A stretch of DNA of 64,000 nucleotides. It comes from Lacrimispora sp. 210928-DFI.3.58 (GTDB lineage Bacteria; Bacillota; Clostridia; Lachnospirales; Lachnospiraceae). This document shows positions 14,914-23,584 of this stretch, one piece after another. A program made the position numbers and the translations under genes. The number at the start of each line of letters is the position of its first letter. The first letter of the stretch is position 1. Below the pieces are notes generated by a model. It had not been told where the DNA came from. It saw only the letters and a program-made list of their open reading frames with translations, and ran no database searches. The DNA lies in contig NZ_JAJCIC010000004.1 of NCBI RefSeq assembly GCF_020554865.1, positions 62,001-126,000 of the forward strand. Direction: 5' to 3'.

Positions 14914-16968
14914 CTACAGGTTTAATTTATCATAGTGGCTGCCCAGATACTGCCCGATCCGCCGGCCCAGCTCCCTGTTTTCTTCCTTCTGGAGCTGAGG
15001 ATCATCATCCAACAGCCGATTTACCTCCTCGGAGACCTGCTTTAAAATATTCGCATCCGTAAAAATATCTGCCAGCCGAAATTCCAGGTCGCCGCTCTGG
15101 CGCACCCCGAAAATGTCTCCTGGTCCCCGAAGCTTCAGATCCTCTGAGGCTATGTAAAAACCGTCATTGGATTTATTCAGGATATCTAATCTCTTCTGGG
15201 TATCCTGGTCCCCCGCACCATTTACCATAATGCAGTAGGATTGGGCCTTTCCCCTTCCCACACGGCCTCTCAGCTGGTGCAGCTGGGCCAGGCCGAAGCG
15301 CTCTGCATTTTCAATCATCATCACGGTGGCATTGGGGACATTTACCCCTACCTCGATGACCGTGGTGGACACCAGCACCTGGATCTGACCGGCGGCAAAG
15401 CGCTCCATGATATCGTTTTTCTCCTTTGGCTTCATCTTGCCGTGAAGGCAGGCGATCTGGATGGACTCCGGAAGCTCCTTTTTCAGGGTCTTTGTATAGT
15501 CCAGCACATTCTCCGCCTCGATCATTTCGCTGGCCTCCACCATAGGGCAGATCACATAGGCCTGATATCCGGCAGCGATCTGTTTCTCTATAAAGGCATA
15601 GGCCTTTGGGCGGTAATCCTGGCCTACTACACAATTTTTGATGGACTGGCGCCCCGCAGGAAGCTCATCGATCACAGAGATATCCAGATCTCCATACAGG
15701 ATGATCGCCAGGGTCCGCGGGATCGGCGTGGCGCTCATGACCAGCACATGGGGCATTTCCCCCTTGCTGCTCAAAAGCTCCCGCTGTCCCACTCCGAACC
15801 GATGCTGCTCATCCGTTATCACAAGGGCCAGCTTGTCATATACCACCTTTTCCTGGATCAGCGCGTGGGTACCGATAATGATATCTGCCTCATGGGAGGT
15901 GATTTTCCCGTACGCAACCCGCTTTTCCTTCGCTGTCATGGAGCCTGTCACGAGAACCGCCTGTTTTTCAATCCCATGGGCTTCAAAAAGCTCTGTTATG
16001 GACTCAAAATGCTGCCTTGCCAACACCTCCGTGGGAACCATGAGGGCCCCCTGGTATCCATTGGAGGCCGCCTCCAAAAGCGCCAAAATGGCGATAATGG
16101 TCTTTCCGGACCCCACATCTCCCTGGATCAGACGGTTCATCACAAGGCCATTTTCCATATCACGGTAAACTTCCTGAAGAGTTCTCTCCTGGGCCCGGGT
16201 AAGGGCATAGGGAAGTCTCTCTTTCAGCTTATCTGCTTCCCGGGAATGAACCATGACAAAGTCAGAGTGCCTTTCCCCGCGGTGCTCCTTTAGCCGCCTT
16301 ACTCCCACCAGGAACATAAAAAACTCGTCAAATACAAGGCGCTTTCTGGCAAACAGAAGCTCCTTCTGGTCCGCCGGAAAATGGATATGCTCCACTGCGT
16401 AATTGATCTCTGACAGCTGGTATTTCCTCCGCAGCCCGGCAGGCATATATTCCCGCTCCATCTGGCGGGCGAGAAGGGCCTGGCGCACAGCCTTCACAAT
16501 GGTCTTGTTGCTGAGTCCCCTGGTCTGGCCGTAAACAGGCTGCATGGAATGGTTTACCGCCTCATAGCTTTCCGGAGTAAATACCTCCGGCTGCTCCATC
16601 ACCAGACGTCCCCGTTTTTTTGCCACCCGTCCTCTGAACACATAGGGCACACCGCTTTTCAGATTCGCCCGCATATAGGGCATATTGTACCAGGCCAGCT
16701 GAAGGGAACCGGTCAGATCCTTGATCTGTGCAGATACCATCCGCATCCTGTTAAACGTAAGAAGATCCGGCTGCCGCGGGAGAATGGCAGACACGCTCAT
16801 GACCGCCTGTTCCCTAAGCTGCCCGATAGGCACCGGATCCTCATAGGCATCATATGCCCTGGGATAATAGGAAAGGAGGTCATCAATCGTGATGACCCCT
16901 AGCTTTTCAAATAATTTTCCGGTTTTCTCTCCTACCCCTTTCAGGGTATTCACCTGCTGTCCGTTCAC
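14914..16968 (-). CDS. recG: ATP-dependent DNA helicase RecG
   Basis: 684 residues, normal RecG size. The N-terminal wedge/OB domain covers about 1-250. Walker A GDVGSGKT is at about 283-290, the DEQH box is in TDEQHRFGVGQR, and the motif VI region is LRGRVGRG. RecG remodels stalled forks and Holliday junctions. The start is a GTG at 16968 with GGAGAG nine bases upstream; a longer in-frame ORF would run into the ROK gene, so this start leaves a 4-bp gap to the ROK stop. Synteny (asp23-fakA ... recG) matches Bacillus. Confidence 0.96.
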   Translation of the reverse strand: MNGQQVNTLKGVGEKTGKLFEKLGVITIDDLLSYYPRAYDAYEDPVPIGQLREQAVMSVSAILPRQPDLLTFNRMRMVSAQIKDLTGSLQLAWYNMPYMRANLKSGVPYVFRGRVAKKRGRLVMEQPEVFTPESYEAVNHSMQPVYGQTRGLSNKTIVKAVRQALLARQMEREYMPAGLRRKYQLSEINYAVEHIHFPADQKELLFARKRLVFDEFFMFLVGVRRLKEHRGERHSDFVMVHSREADKLKERLPYALTRAQERTLQEVYRDMENGLVMNRLIQGDVGSGKTIIAILALLEAASNGYQGALMVPTEVLARQHFESITELFEAHGIEKQAVLVTGSMTAKEKRVAYGKITSHEADIIIGTHALIQEKVVYDKLALVITDEQHRFGVGQRELLSSKGEMPHVLVMSATPIPRTLAIILYGDLDISVIDELPAGRQSIKNCVVGQDYRPKAYAFIEKQIAAGYQAYVICPMVEASEMIEAENVLDYTKTLKKELPESIQIACLHGKMKPKEKNDIMERFAAGQIQVLVSTTVIEVGVNVPNATVMMIENAERFGLAQLHQLRGRVGRGKAQSYCIMVNGAGDQDTQKRLDILNKSNDGFYIASEDLKLRGPGDIFGVRQSGDLEFRLADIFTDANILKQVSEEVNRLLDDDPQLQKEENRELGRRIGQYLGSHYDKLNL

Positions 16969-16972
16969 GTTG

Positions 16973-17851
16973 TCAGCTCTCCAATGCGTCCAGGCCCAGC
17001 TTGATGCAGCCCATAATGCCCTGGTCATCGTGAAGGCTGGCCGGAACAATGTAATTGTCTATGTCTGCCAGCTCCTTGGTGTTGATGTAGCCGTTTACCA
17101 GTTCCTTCACCTTGCCCCTGATCAGTGGGAACAACTGCTCCTGGTGCATAACGCCGCCGCCCAGAATGATCTTCTGCGGTGATAAGATCATAATATAATC
17201 GGTCAGAGCCTGTGCAATATAATAGCTCTCCAGCTCCCACACCTCCGGCTTATCGATCAGCTCGATTGCCTTTTTGCCCCATCTGGCCTCAATGGAAGGA
17301 CCGCTTGCAAAGCCCTCCAGACAGTTGTGATGGCTTGGGCAGATACCGCCGTCCGGATCCTCCGGGTGACGTGTCAGAAGGATGTGGCCTCCCTCCGGAT
17401 GGAGCATACCGTGGAGCAGCTTTCCATTTACCCACACGCCTACGCCTACTCCGGTTCCGATGGTGATATAGATCACGCTGTCAAGCCCTTTGGCGCAGCC
17501 GTAGGTCACCTCGCCCAGGCAGGAGCCGTTTACATCTGTATCAAGGCCGATCGGCACATCCAGCTCTTTTCTGAGATCGCCCAGCAGATCCTTATGGCGC
17601 CATGCAAGCTTTGGTGTGTCCAGAATATACCCATATGTTTCAGATCCAGGCTTCACATCCACTGGTCCAAAGGCTGCCACACCCAATGCATCGATCTTCT
17701 TGTCCTTAAAATATGCAATGATCTTTGGTATGGTCTCCTCCGGCGTTGTAGTTGGGATCGATACCTGCTCCAGAATCGTTCCATCTTCCTTTCCGATCGC
17801 ACATACCATCTTTGTGCCGCCTGCTTCCAATGCTCCGATCAACATATTCAC
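16973..17851 (-). CDS. ROK-family sugar kinase, fructokinase-like
   Basis: 292 residues. The phosphate-binding GALEAGGTKMVCAIG opens the protein, and TIGTGVGVGVWVNG (about 130-143) is the second ATP loop. The ROK zinc block is present: HPEGGHILL, then CPSHHNCLEG with its Cys and His ligands. The opening EAGGTK form is typical of fructokinase/mannokinase members rather than glucokinase. Substrate is therefore probably fructose or mannose (inference). Start GTG 17851 follows AGGGGGA by five bases; an ATG two codons later is possible. Confidence 0.85.
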   Translation of the reverse strand: MNMLIGALEAGGTKMVCAIGKEDGTILEQVSIPTTTPEETIPKIIAYFKDKKIDALGVAAFGPVDVKPGSETYGYILDTPKLAWRHKDLLGDLRKELDVPIGLDTDVNGSCLGEVTYGCAKGLDSVIYITIGTGVGVGVWVNGKLLHGMLHPEGGHILLTRHPEDPDGGICPSHHNCLEGFASGPSIEARWGKKAIELIDKPEVWELESYYIAQALTDYIMILSPQKIILGGGVMHQEQLFPLIRGKVKELVNGYINTKELADIDNYIVPASLHDDQGIMGCIKLGLDALES

Positions 17852-17865
17852 AAGTCCCCCTTATC

Positions 17866-18576
17866 CTAATTTTTCCTGCGTCCCAGGATCCTTAACAGAT
17901 ATACAAACAGATTGATAAAGTCCAGATACAGCTGCAGAGCAGAGAAAATAGAAGCCTTTGCAGCCATCTCAGGCATCTGGCCATAGTAGGCATGGTACGC
18001 CTGGATCTTCTTTGTATCATAAGCAGTGTATACCAGGAACAGGAAGATGCCAATGGTGGATACCACTGTCTCAAATGCGCTCAGGTCAATGAACATGGCA
18101 AAGATCCAATAGAAGGCCAGGAAGATCAGTCCGCCTAACATAAAGGGGCGCAGACTGCTGAAATTGATATTTCCAAACCAGCCGATCAGCGCCATGATCC
18201 CAAAGAACAAGGAGGTGATTCCAAATACCATCCACAGCACTGTCAGATCAAAAAGGATCAGGTAAGCGCAGAACACCACGCCGTTCAATGCCGCATAGAG
18301 GAAGAACATCGCTCTTGCCATACCCACAGACATTTTCTCGATCCTGGCAGATAAAAACATTACCACAGCAACCTCTGCGATCAGCAGCGCATAATACCAG
18401 TAAGGCATCTGATACACATAGATGATCGCTCTTGTCATATAGCCGCCTACGGCTACGATAAATGTGATCAGCAGTCCGGCAAACATCCAGCCAAAGGTCT
18501 TTGCCGTGTACCGTCCCAGGGAATCACCGGATACCTGCGCCTCATAGGAGGGCTGCATTCTCATTTCATCATTCAT
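17866..18576 (-). CDS. Bax inhibitor-1/YccA-family membrane protein
   Basis: About 236 residues with seven hydrophobic segments from about residue 30 to the end. The family feature YDTKKIQAYHAYYG, an Asp-containing segment between the last helices, is present. Family members are pH-sensitive calcium leak channels or modulators of membrane proteolysis; the bacterial role is unsettled. ATG 18576 has AAGGAG eight bases upstream; an in-frame TTG two codons earlier is disfavoured. The ROK gene follows 14 bp downstream on the same strand. Confidence 0.88.
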   Translation of the reverse strand: MNDEMRMQPSYEAQVSGDSLGRYTAKTFGWMFAGLLITFIVAVGGYMTRAIIYVYQMPYWYYALLIAEVAVVMFLSARIEKMSVGMARAMFFLYAALNGVVFCAYLILFDLTVLWMVFGITSLFFGIMALIGWFGNINFSSLRPFMLGGLIFLAFYWIFAMFIDLSAFETVVSTIGIFLFLVYTAYDTKKIQAYHAYYGQMPEMAAKASIFSALQLYLDFINLFVYLLRILGRRKN

Positions 18577-18637
18577 ATTCAATTCTCCTTTTATTTTAAT
18601 TTTTCGGCTCTGCAGGCATCTTCTCTGCCTGCAGCGC

Positions 18638-20338
18638 TTACTCTGCCGAAATCATATAGTAATATATGGGCTGACCGCCGTACTGGAGCTCAAATTCCTT
18701 ATCCGGGAACAGCTCCTCTGCCTTTTCCTTCAGAACAGCTGCCTCTTCCTCCTGCACGTCGCTTCCATAATAAATGGTTACCAGTTCAGACTCCTCATCC
18801 AGCATTGCCTTCAAGGCATCTACCGCTGTGCTTGTAACTGCCTTGCCTACAGCCAGCATGCCGCCATCGCCGATAGCCATGATGTCGCCCTCCTCGATGT
18901 CCATGCCATCGATGTTGGTGGTACGCACAGCGTAAGTGATCTGTGCTGTCTTTACGCGCGCCATCTCTTCTGTCATGTTCTCCAGGTTTTCCTCCGGCGA
19001 GAGGTCCGGCATGAAATTCACCAGGGCTGTGATTCCCTGGGGAACAGTCTTTGACGGGATCACGATAATGTTCTTGTCCTCTGTCAGGTCTCTGGCCTGC
19101 TGGGCTGCCATGATGATATTTTTGTTATTTGGAAGGATAAAAATATTGTCGGCATTTACCTTGTCAATGGCATTCAGCATATCCTCTGTGCTGGGATTCA
19201 TCGTCTGTCCGCCCTCGATCAGGTGATCTGCGCCGATCCCCTTAAAGATCTCGCTCAGACCCTCGCCGCTGGATACTGCGATAAAGCCATATTCCTTGCG
19301 CTCGGCCGCGGGCTCTTTTACACCGGATGCCTGGGCTGCCTGTTCCTTTGCCAGACGCTCGGAATCCTGGATCACCCGCTCCTGGTGCTCCTCCCGCATA
19401 TTGTCCACCTTCATCCTGGAGAGAGAGCCATAGGTGAGTCCCTTCTCAAAGGCAAGGCCCGGATGATTGGTATGGACATGGATCTTCACGATCTCGTCGT
19501 CAGAGACAACTACCAGGGAATCACCGATGGATTCCAGATAGGACTTCATTTCCCGCTCATCTGTCTCTGTAAATTCCTTTTCAAGGTTGATGATGAACTC
19601 CGTGCAGTAGCCGAACTTGATGTCTGCTGTGTCAATATCCGTCCTGGCTGACCCTGCCGCCGCTCCCTCTGCTTTATCCGCAGTCTGCTTTGGCCGGTCC
19701 TCCACAGCAAAATCCACAGTCTTTCCTGTCAGGCCCTCAAACGCTCCCTTTATCACCTGCATCAGGCCCTGACCGCCGGAATCCACTACGCCTGCCTGCT
19801 TTAATACAGGAAGCATCTCCGGGGTCTGGTTCAGCACATAGTCGCCGTGCTCGATCAAGGCTTTTGCAAATTCCTCAATGTCATTTGTCTGGGTGGCCGT
19901 CTCGATGGCCTTGTCAGACAGTCCCCTGGCAACCGTAAGGATGGTGCCCTCTTTGGGCTTCATGACAGCCTTGTACGCTGTCTCTGTGCCACGCACCATG
20001 GCATTGGCCAGGATGGTGGTGTCAATCACGTCCACGGATTTGATTTCCTTTGTAAATCCTCTGAGAAGCTGGGACAGGATAACGCCGGAATTTCCTCTTG
20101 CGCCTCTTAAGGAGCCGGAGGAGATGGCCTTTGCCAGCTGATCCATGGTGGGATTTTCAAGAGCCGCTACCTCTCTGGCTGCGGCCATGATCGTCAGTGT
20201 CATATTTGTTCCCGTGTCCCCATCCGGTACCGGGAACACGTTTAATTCATTGATCCAGTCTTTTTTCGCTTCTAATCCTTTTGCTCCTGCCAGGAATGCA
20301 TTCTTCACCATTCCGGCATCAATCGTACTTATACCCAC
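18638..20338 (-). CDS. fakA: DAK2-domain fatty acid kinase catalytic subunit-like protein (FakA/YloV)
   Basis: 566 residues. The N-terminal DAK2 kinase domain contains NVFPVPDGDTGTNM (about 33-46), whose Asp residues bind magnesium-ATP, and GSLRGARGNSGVILSQ. The C-terminal half matches the DegV-like/YloV region. With a separate FakB lipid-binding protein it phosphorylates fatty acids for incorporation into phospholipid; no fakB is in this window. Start GTG 20338 follows AGGAGG by nine bases. It lies 13 bp after the asp23-like gene, the same yloU-yloV pairing as in Bacillus. Confidence 0.9.
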   Translation of the reverse strand: MGISTIDAGMVKNAFLAGAKGLEAKKDWINELNVFPVPDGDTGTNMTLTIMAAAREVAALENPTMDQLAKAISSGSLRGARGNSGVILSQLLRGFTKEIKSVDVIDTTILANAMVRGTETAYKAVMKPKEGTILTVARGLSDKAIETATQTNDIEEFAKALIEHGDYVLNQTPEMLPVLKQAGVVDSGGQGLMQVIKGAFEGLTGKTVDFAVEDRPKQTADKAEGAAAGSARTDIDTADIKFGYCTEFIINLEKEFTETDEREMKSYLESIGDSLVVVSDDEIVKIHVHTNHPGLAFEKGLTYGSLSRMKVDNMREEHQERVIQDSERLAKEQAAQASGVKEPAAERKEYGFIAVSSGEGLSEIFKGIGADHLIEGGQTMNPSTEDMLNAIDKVNADNIFILPNNKNIIMAAQQARDLTEDKNIIVIPSKTVPQGITALVNFMPDLSPEENLENMTEEMARVKTAQITYAVRTTNIDGMDIEEGDIMAIGDGGMLAVGKAVTSTAVDALKAMLDEESELVTIYYGSDVQEEEAAVLKEKAEELFPDKEFELQYGGQPIYYYMISAE

Positions 20339-20351
20339 GGGTAACTTCCTC

Positions 20352-20708
20352 CTAATCAATCACTCTGACGCCTTCCACAAAGATGTTGATCTTTTCAACC
20401 TCCAGGCCGGTGAATTCTTCTACTCTGTATTTCACGCTCTCGATCAAGTTGTCTGATACTGCCGATATACTGACACCATAGGATACGATCACATGAAAAT
20501 CAATGGATATGCGGTTATCTGCAATATCCACATTAATGCCGTGGGTCAGGCTTTCCCGTTTCAGGAGCTTTACAAGACCATCCTTCATGCTGACAGCAGC
20601 CATGCCCACGATTCCGAAGCATTCTACTGCGATGGTTCCTGCATATAGAGCAATCACATCCGGGTTGATTTGGATTTCGCCCATCTTATTGCTGATTCGT
20701 CCCTTCAT
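20352..20708 (-). CDS. Asp23/Gls24-family protein (YloU-like)
   Basis: 118 residues. The alternating pattern IAVECFGIVGMAAV, VDIADNRISIDFHVIVSYG and a closing VNIFVEGV-type strand is typical of Asp23/Gls24 proteins. In staphylococci Asp23 is a membrane-associated envelope-stress protein; YloU function is unknown. The ATG at 20708 was chosen because GGAGG stands seven bases before it, whereas upstream ATGs crowd or precede the site. It is the promoter-proximal gene of the asp23-fakA pair; a -10 TATACT lies at 20739-20744. Confidence 0.88.
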   Translation of the reverse strand: MKGRISNKMGEIQINPDVIALYAGTIAVECFGIVGMAAVSMKDGLVKLLKRESLTHGINVDIADNRISIDFHVIVSYGVSISAVSDNLIESVKYRVEEFTGLEVEKINIFVEGVRVID

Positions 20709-20785
20709 ACACATGCCTCCAATCTTAATACTAGAGACAGTATACACCATTTTCAGAAAAAAAGAAATAAATTTTTGTTTTTCGC

Positions 20786-20814
20786 TTGCAAAATTTGAAA
20801 ACATCTGGTATCAT
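20786..20814 (+). promoter_or_regulatory. Probable rpmB promoter
   Basis: TTGCAA (20786-20791) and TATCAT (20809-20814) are 17 bp apart, 59 bp before the rpmB start. Confidence 0.6.
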
Positions 20815-20873
20815 ACATTTGTTGTGGATTTTGGTATATGAAATCCAAGTATCGGTTAAGGAGGTGCAATAGT

Positions 20874-21059
20874 ATGGCTAAGTGTGCAATCTGTGAAAAG
20901 GCAGCTCATTTCGGAAACAAAGTGAGCCATTCCCATAGACGTTCCAACAAGATGTGGAAAGCAAACGTGAAATCTGTTAAAGTCAAGGTAAACGGTGGAA
21001 CCCAGAGAATGTACGTATGTACTTCCTGCTTACGTTCTGGCCTTGTGGAGAGAGCTTAA
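20874..21059 (+). CDS. rpmB: 50S ribosomal protein L28
   Basis: 61 residues, the typical L28 size. The zinc-ribbon type is visible as MAKCAICEKAAHFGNKVSHS and, later, YVCTSCLRSG, giving two CxxC pairs. It is a structural protein of the large subunit. The ATG at 20874 has AAGGAGG nine bases upstream. It is transcribed divergently from asp23-fakA, as in Bacillus, and ends in a strong terminator. Confidence 0.98.
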   Translation: MAKCAICEKAAHFGNKVSHSHRRSNKMWKANVKSVKVKVNGGTQRMYVCTSCLRSGLVERA

Positions 21060-21074
21060 TCAGACAGAAACCAA

Positions 21075-21113
21075 AAGAACTCCGGTTAGAGATGTGCCGG
21101 AGTTCTTTTTTTC
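21075..21113 (+). terminator. rpmB terminator
   Basis: AAGAACTCCGG (21075-21085) pairs perfectly with CCGGAGTTCTT (21097-21107), followed by a T run. Confidence 0.9.
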
Positions 21114-21132
21114 TTTTCTTCTGCTCCACTTC

Positions 21133-21270
21133 TCAGCAGCAGAACAGATTATATCCCAGTACCAGACAGCCGATGACAAAGAGAAAAGTAAATATGGTTT
21201 CCGGTATAAAAAGGAGCACTGCCATTCCCAGGCCAAAGCAGAACAGCATAAGCCCGCATATTCGTTTCAT
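21133..21270 (-). CDS. Small hydrophobic membrane protein, 45 residues
   Basis: The peptide begins MKRICGLMLFCFG and consists of two close hydrophobic stretches, ending GYNLFCC. GGGAGG stands nine bases before the ATG at 21270, which supports real translation. Short proteins of this look are familiar in Lachnospiraceae but no function is known. It is a single gene between rpmB (convergent) and tRNA-Val. Confidence 0.6.
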   Translation of the reverse strand: MKRICGLMLFCFGLGMAVLLFIPETIFTFLFVIGCLVLGYNLFCC

Positions 21271-21352
21271 ATCCTGATCCCTCCCAATTTCCGAAGTAAG
21301 CGTATTCCCACTATAGTCCATCATATGCAGAAAATCTTTTTTTCATTACTGC

Positions 21353-21380
21353 TTGACAATCTGCGCTCCCGTGCTAAAAT
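21353..21380 (+). promoter_or_regulatory. tRNA-Val promoter
   Basis: TTGACA (21353-21358) and TAAAAT (21375-21380) with a 16-bp spacer, 21 bp before the tRNA. Confidence 0.75.
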
Positions 21381-21401
21381 AGATAACAGATGACATTATT
21401 T

Positions 21402-21475
21402 GGAAGCATAGCTCAGCCGGGATGAGCGTTCGCCTCACACGCGAAAGGTCAGGAGTTCGAGCCTCCTTGCTTCCA
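21402..21475 (+). tRNA. tRNA-Val (anticodon CAC)
   Basis: A complete cloverleaf: acceptor stem GGAAGCA/TGCTTCC, anticodon stem TTCGC/GCGAA with loop CTCACAC, and T loop GTTCGAG. Discriminator A; CCA is not encoded. CAC reads GUG codons. Confidence 0.95.
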
Positions 21476-21493
21476 CTCAAGTTTCTATGATCT

Positions 21494-21548
21494 AATCAGT
21501 GCTGTTATCCAGAGCTTTTAAGCTTGGCAATGGCACTGATTATTTTAG
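21494..21548 (+). terminator. Probable tRNA-Val terminator
   Basis: AATCAGTGC and GCACTGATT form the base of a stem with an inner AGCTTTTAAGCT hairpin, followed by TATTTT. Confidence 0.6.
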
Positions 21549-21583
21549 TTTCTGTGTACGCACCTAATAAAAATCTGTATTTA

Positions 21584-21621
21584 ACAAAAAACGCGGCCAG
21601 CTGTATCTTAAGCCGGCCGCG
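21584..21621 (-). terminator. gerW-side terminator
   Basis: On the minus strand CGCGGCC and GGCCGCG (with inner GGCTT/AGCTG pairing) are followed by TTTTTTG. It lies 30 bp past the gerW stop. Confidence 0.85.
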
Positions 21622-21651
21622 GACTTTGTGTATTTGCGTATTCTCTGATAC

Positions 21652-22077
21652 CTACTTTACCTCTTCCTTCACAACTCCGGCATCATACCCTGCAGCCGTG
21701 TCCTTTGCTGCCTGTACAGTCTCATCAGATACCGCTGGCTTTCCGCCCAGGAATTTGTTGATGAGGTCGGGAGCCATGTCGATGACCTTTGTAACGGCGT
21801 CCTGATTCTTGACATTTACCAGCTTTGTCACACCATTCTGGATGACCAGAACAGCGGAGGGACTCATTTTGGCGCTCATGCCGCCTCCTCCCCGCTGCTT
21901 CTGCTTGCTCCCCTCGGAAAATGCACCGGCAGCCATACCGCAGGTAACGTCAATGAGAGGGACAATGATGGTCTCGCCCACCTGCACTGGCTCGCCCACC
22001 ACGGTTTTTGTAGTAACAAACTGGTCCAGACCCTTAAATATTGTTTCAATTGTAGATGTAAATTGATTCTCTGCCAT
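21652..22077 (-). CDS. gerW: GerW-family sporulation protein (YtfJ)
   Basis: 141 residues. The family core is GEPVQVGETIIVPLIDVTCGMAAG followed by a glycine-rich stretch and SPSAVLVIQNG. GerW/YtfJ is a forespore-made protein needed for normal spore germination in Bacillus. The upstream gene encodes a DUF2953 protein (YtfI-like), the same pair as ytfI-ytfJ. AAGAGGA stands before the ATG. Confidence 0.93.
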   Translation of the reverse strand: MAENQFTSTIETIFKGLDQFVTTKTVVGEPVQVGETIIVPLIDVTCGMAAGAFSEGSKQKQRGGGGMSAKMSPSAVLVIQNGVTKLVNVKNQDAVTKVIDMAPDLINKFLGGKPAVSDETVQAAKDTAAGYDAGVVKEEVK

Positions 22078-22162
22078 ATTATGTCCTCTTTCTCATTCTT
22101 TCTCAGGTATTTACTCTGAAAGTCCCGCCGCCGCAGGGCGGCACTAAGTTCAGGTATGCCCA

Positions 22163-22215
22163 ATGCGTCCACCAGACTTTTATGGTGCGGTGGCACGTCC
22201 GCCTGCTGGACGCAT
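22163..22215. repeat. Intergenic hairpin element between gerW and the DUF2953 gene
   Basis: ATGCGTCC-CCAG (from 22163) is inverted against CTG-TGGACGCAT (22203-22215). Inside it, 22178-22202 repeats in opposite orientation at 38777-38801 with two mismatches in 25 bp. There is no T run, so it is not a standard terminator. Confidence 0.6.
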
Positions 22216-22224
22216 GTAGGTTTG

Positions 22225-23229
22225 CTATTTGAGGAAGCCCCTTATGAGCCTGCGGGTGTGTTTGTCCTTCAAAATCCCTATGGCGAGCCAAAGGATATAA
22301 CCGGCCCGCACCCTGCCCCTCAAAGCTCCTTCCGCCTCCAGTATCGTTTCATCAAATACAGGATGGATGGTGAGATGCCTGTGGCAGAAGGGATAGATCA
22401 GGCTGAATGCCTCCAGCACCTGCCCCGTAGTGTATGGGTCCTCAAAGCCAAATGTCAGGCTGCCCTTCCCTTTTCCCGGCATCACGTGGATAAGGAGGCG
22501 TTTGGCCTGTTTCAGTACAAGGCGGATAGACGCCTGGTTTTTCTCATCCTCCAGCCATGCCTTTTTTTCTGTCACAAGGTTCTTTCCATTTTTAAGCTTA
22601 TCACAAATTGAGTAAAAAGAAAACTGAAGTTTCCCTGGGAGCGCTTGGATTTTTCCTGCCAGAGCCCGGATTTTAGCCAGAAGCCTTCCAATACGTCCAA
22701 GAGGGGGTGTTTCTGGCTGGCAGTCTGCCTCTTTCACATCGTCCCCCTGCTTCTCCATCCGCTCCTCTGCCTGCCTTCTAAACTGCGCTTCATCCTCCTC
22801 AAGCTGCCTGTAAATGTCCTGCTCATCTTCCTCTGTAACATCCTGCAAAACAGCACCCGGAACTTCATCCTCCTGTTTTCGGGGCTGCTTTGGCTCTTCA
22901 CTTGCTTTCTCCCGGACATTTTCTTTTTCCTTAGGAGCGTTCTCCTCTTCCTCCTCCGGCCCAAAGAGCACCTGCCTCCACAAGGTAAAGCCCAGCACCT
23001 TTACCTGCAGGATAAGCCCTGTCTCCCGGCAATAGCTTCCTCTTACCGCCAATGCATGAAGGAGCCAGGTAACCGCAGCATTGGCCCTGGCAGTCTTGAT
23101 ATCATTGTGGTATTCCCCCTGGATGCGGTAGCGCACCGGAACAAAAAGCACCGCAAGGAACGCTGCCAGGAGAAGCCCGAATATGACTCCCAGAAGGACC
23201 AGCAGAACGATCCCTATTATTTTCAGCAA
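22225..23229 (-). CDS. DUF2953 membrane protein (YtfI-like)
   Basis: 334 residues. Residues 1-30 form one or two membrane segments, followed by VPVRYRIQGEYHND and WLLHALAV typical of DUF2953. A highly charged Glu/Lys/Gln-rich region (about 90-170) is likely disordered or coiled coil. The C-terminal part has GSLTFGFEDPYTTGQVLEAF and a final hydrophobic segment. It is next to gerW, so a sporulation or germination role is inferred. The start is a TTG at 23229 with AAGGAGG eight bases upstream, 3 bp after the preceding gene. Confidence 0.8.
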   Translation of the reverse strand: MLKIIGIVLLVLLGVIFGLLLAAFLAVLFVPVRYRIQGEYHNDIKTARANAAVTWLLHALAVRGSYCRETGLILQVKVLGFTLWRQVLFGPEEEEENAPKEKENVREKASEEPKQPRKQEDEVPGAVLQDVTEEDEQDIYRQLEEDEAQFRRQAEERMEKQGDDVKEADCQPETPPLGRIGRLLAKIRALAGKIQALPGKLQFSFYSICDKLKNGKNLVTEKKAWLEDEKNQASIRLVLKQAKRLLIHVMPGKGKGSLTFGFEDPYTTGQVLEAFSLIYPFCHRHLTIHPVFDETILEAEGALRGRVRAGYILWLAIGILKDKHTRRLIRGFLK

Positions 23230-23232
23230 TCC

Positions 23233-23553
23233 TTAAGCCTCCTTCAGTGTCTCCATATACTGGATCCAGTCAAATGCACCTGTGGCTCTGTACATATCAT
23301 CCACCATGTCACGCACCACCTCGCAGGCCTCGCCATAGCCCTTTGCTGCTCCCAGGATGAGGAAATCCTCCCTCTCCCGTTCCGCCTTTGTTAAAAGGGA
23401 CACAGGGCGTATATCAACTATATGATTCCCGCTCTCAGGCAAAGTAATCACATAGGTGTCCGGCATCCATTTTCCCTCCCGTATCCCTCTTAAGATACGA
23501 GACCTGTTTTCTGCGGCCTTTCTGCCCATGTATAAGTGCTTCCACCAGCGCAT
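23233..23553 (-). CDS. Uncharacterised conserved-looking protein, 106 residues
   Basis: Not recognised. It is soluble and mixed alpha/beta, starting MRWWKHLYMGRKAAENRSRILRG-like and rich in Arg and Lys at the N-terminus. A middle strand region, TYVITLPESGNHIVDIRPV, is followed by an acidic helical end. No membrane segment, Cys pair or catalytic motif stands out. AGGGGA precedes the ATG. It is packed 31 bp after the 442-residue unknown and 3 bp before the DUF2953 gene, so it is cotranscribed with gerW. Confidence 0.65.
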   Translation of the reverse strand: MRWWKHLYMGRKAAENRSRILRGIREGKWMPDTYVITLPESGNHIVDIRPVSLLTKAEREREDFLILGAAKGYGEACEVVRDMVDDMYRATGAFDWIQYMETLKEA

Positions 23554-23584
23554 GTTATTTCCCCTGTTCTGCCTTTCTTCCCTG

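Noticed and set aside
15241..16293. A 350-codon plus-strand open frame opposite recG
   Set aside because: It is an antisense shadow of recG with no ribosome site and no recognisable product.
18601..18637. CTGCAGGCA/TGCCTGCAG hairpin after the fakA-like gene as a terminator
   Set aside because: The stem is good but no T run follows on the minus strand, so the call would be weak; BI-1 may be cotranscribed through it.
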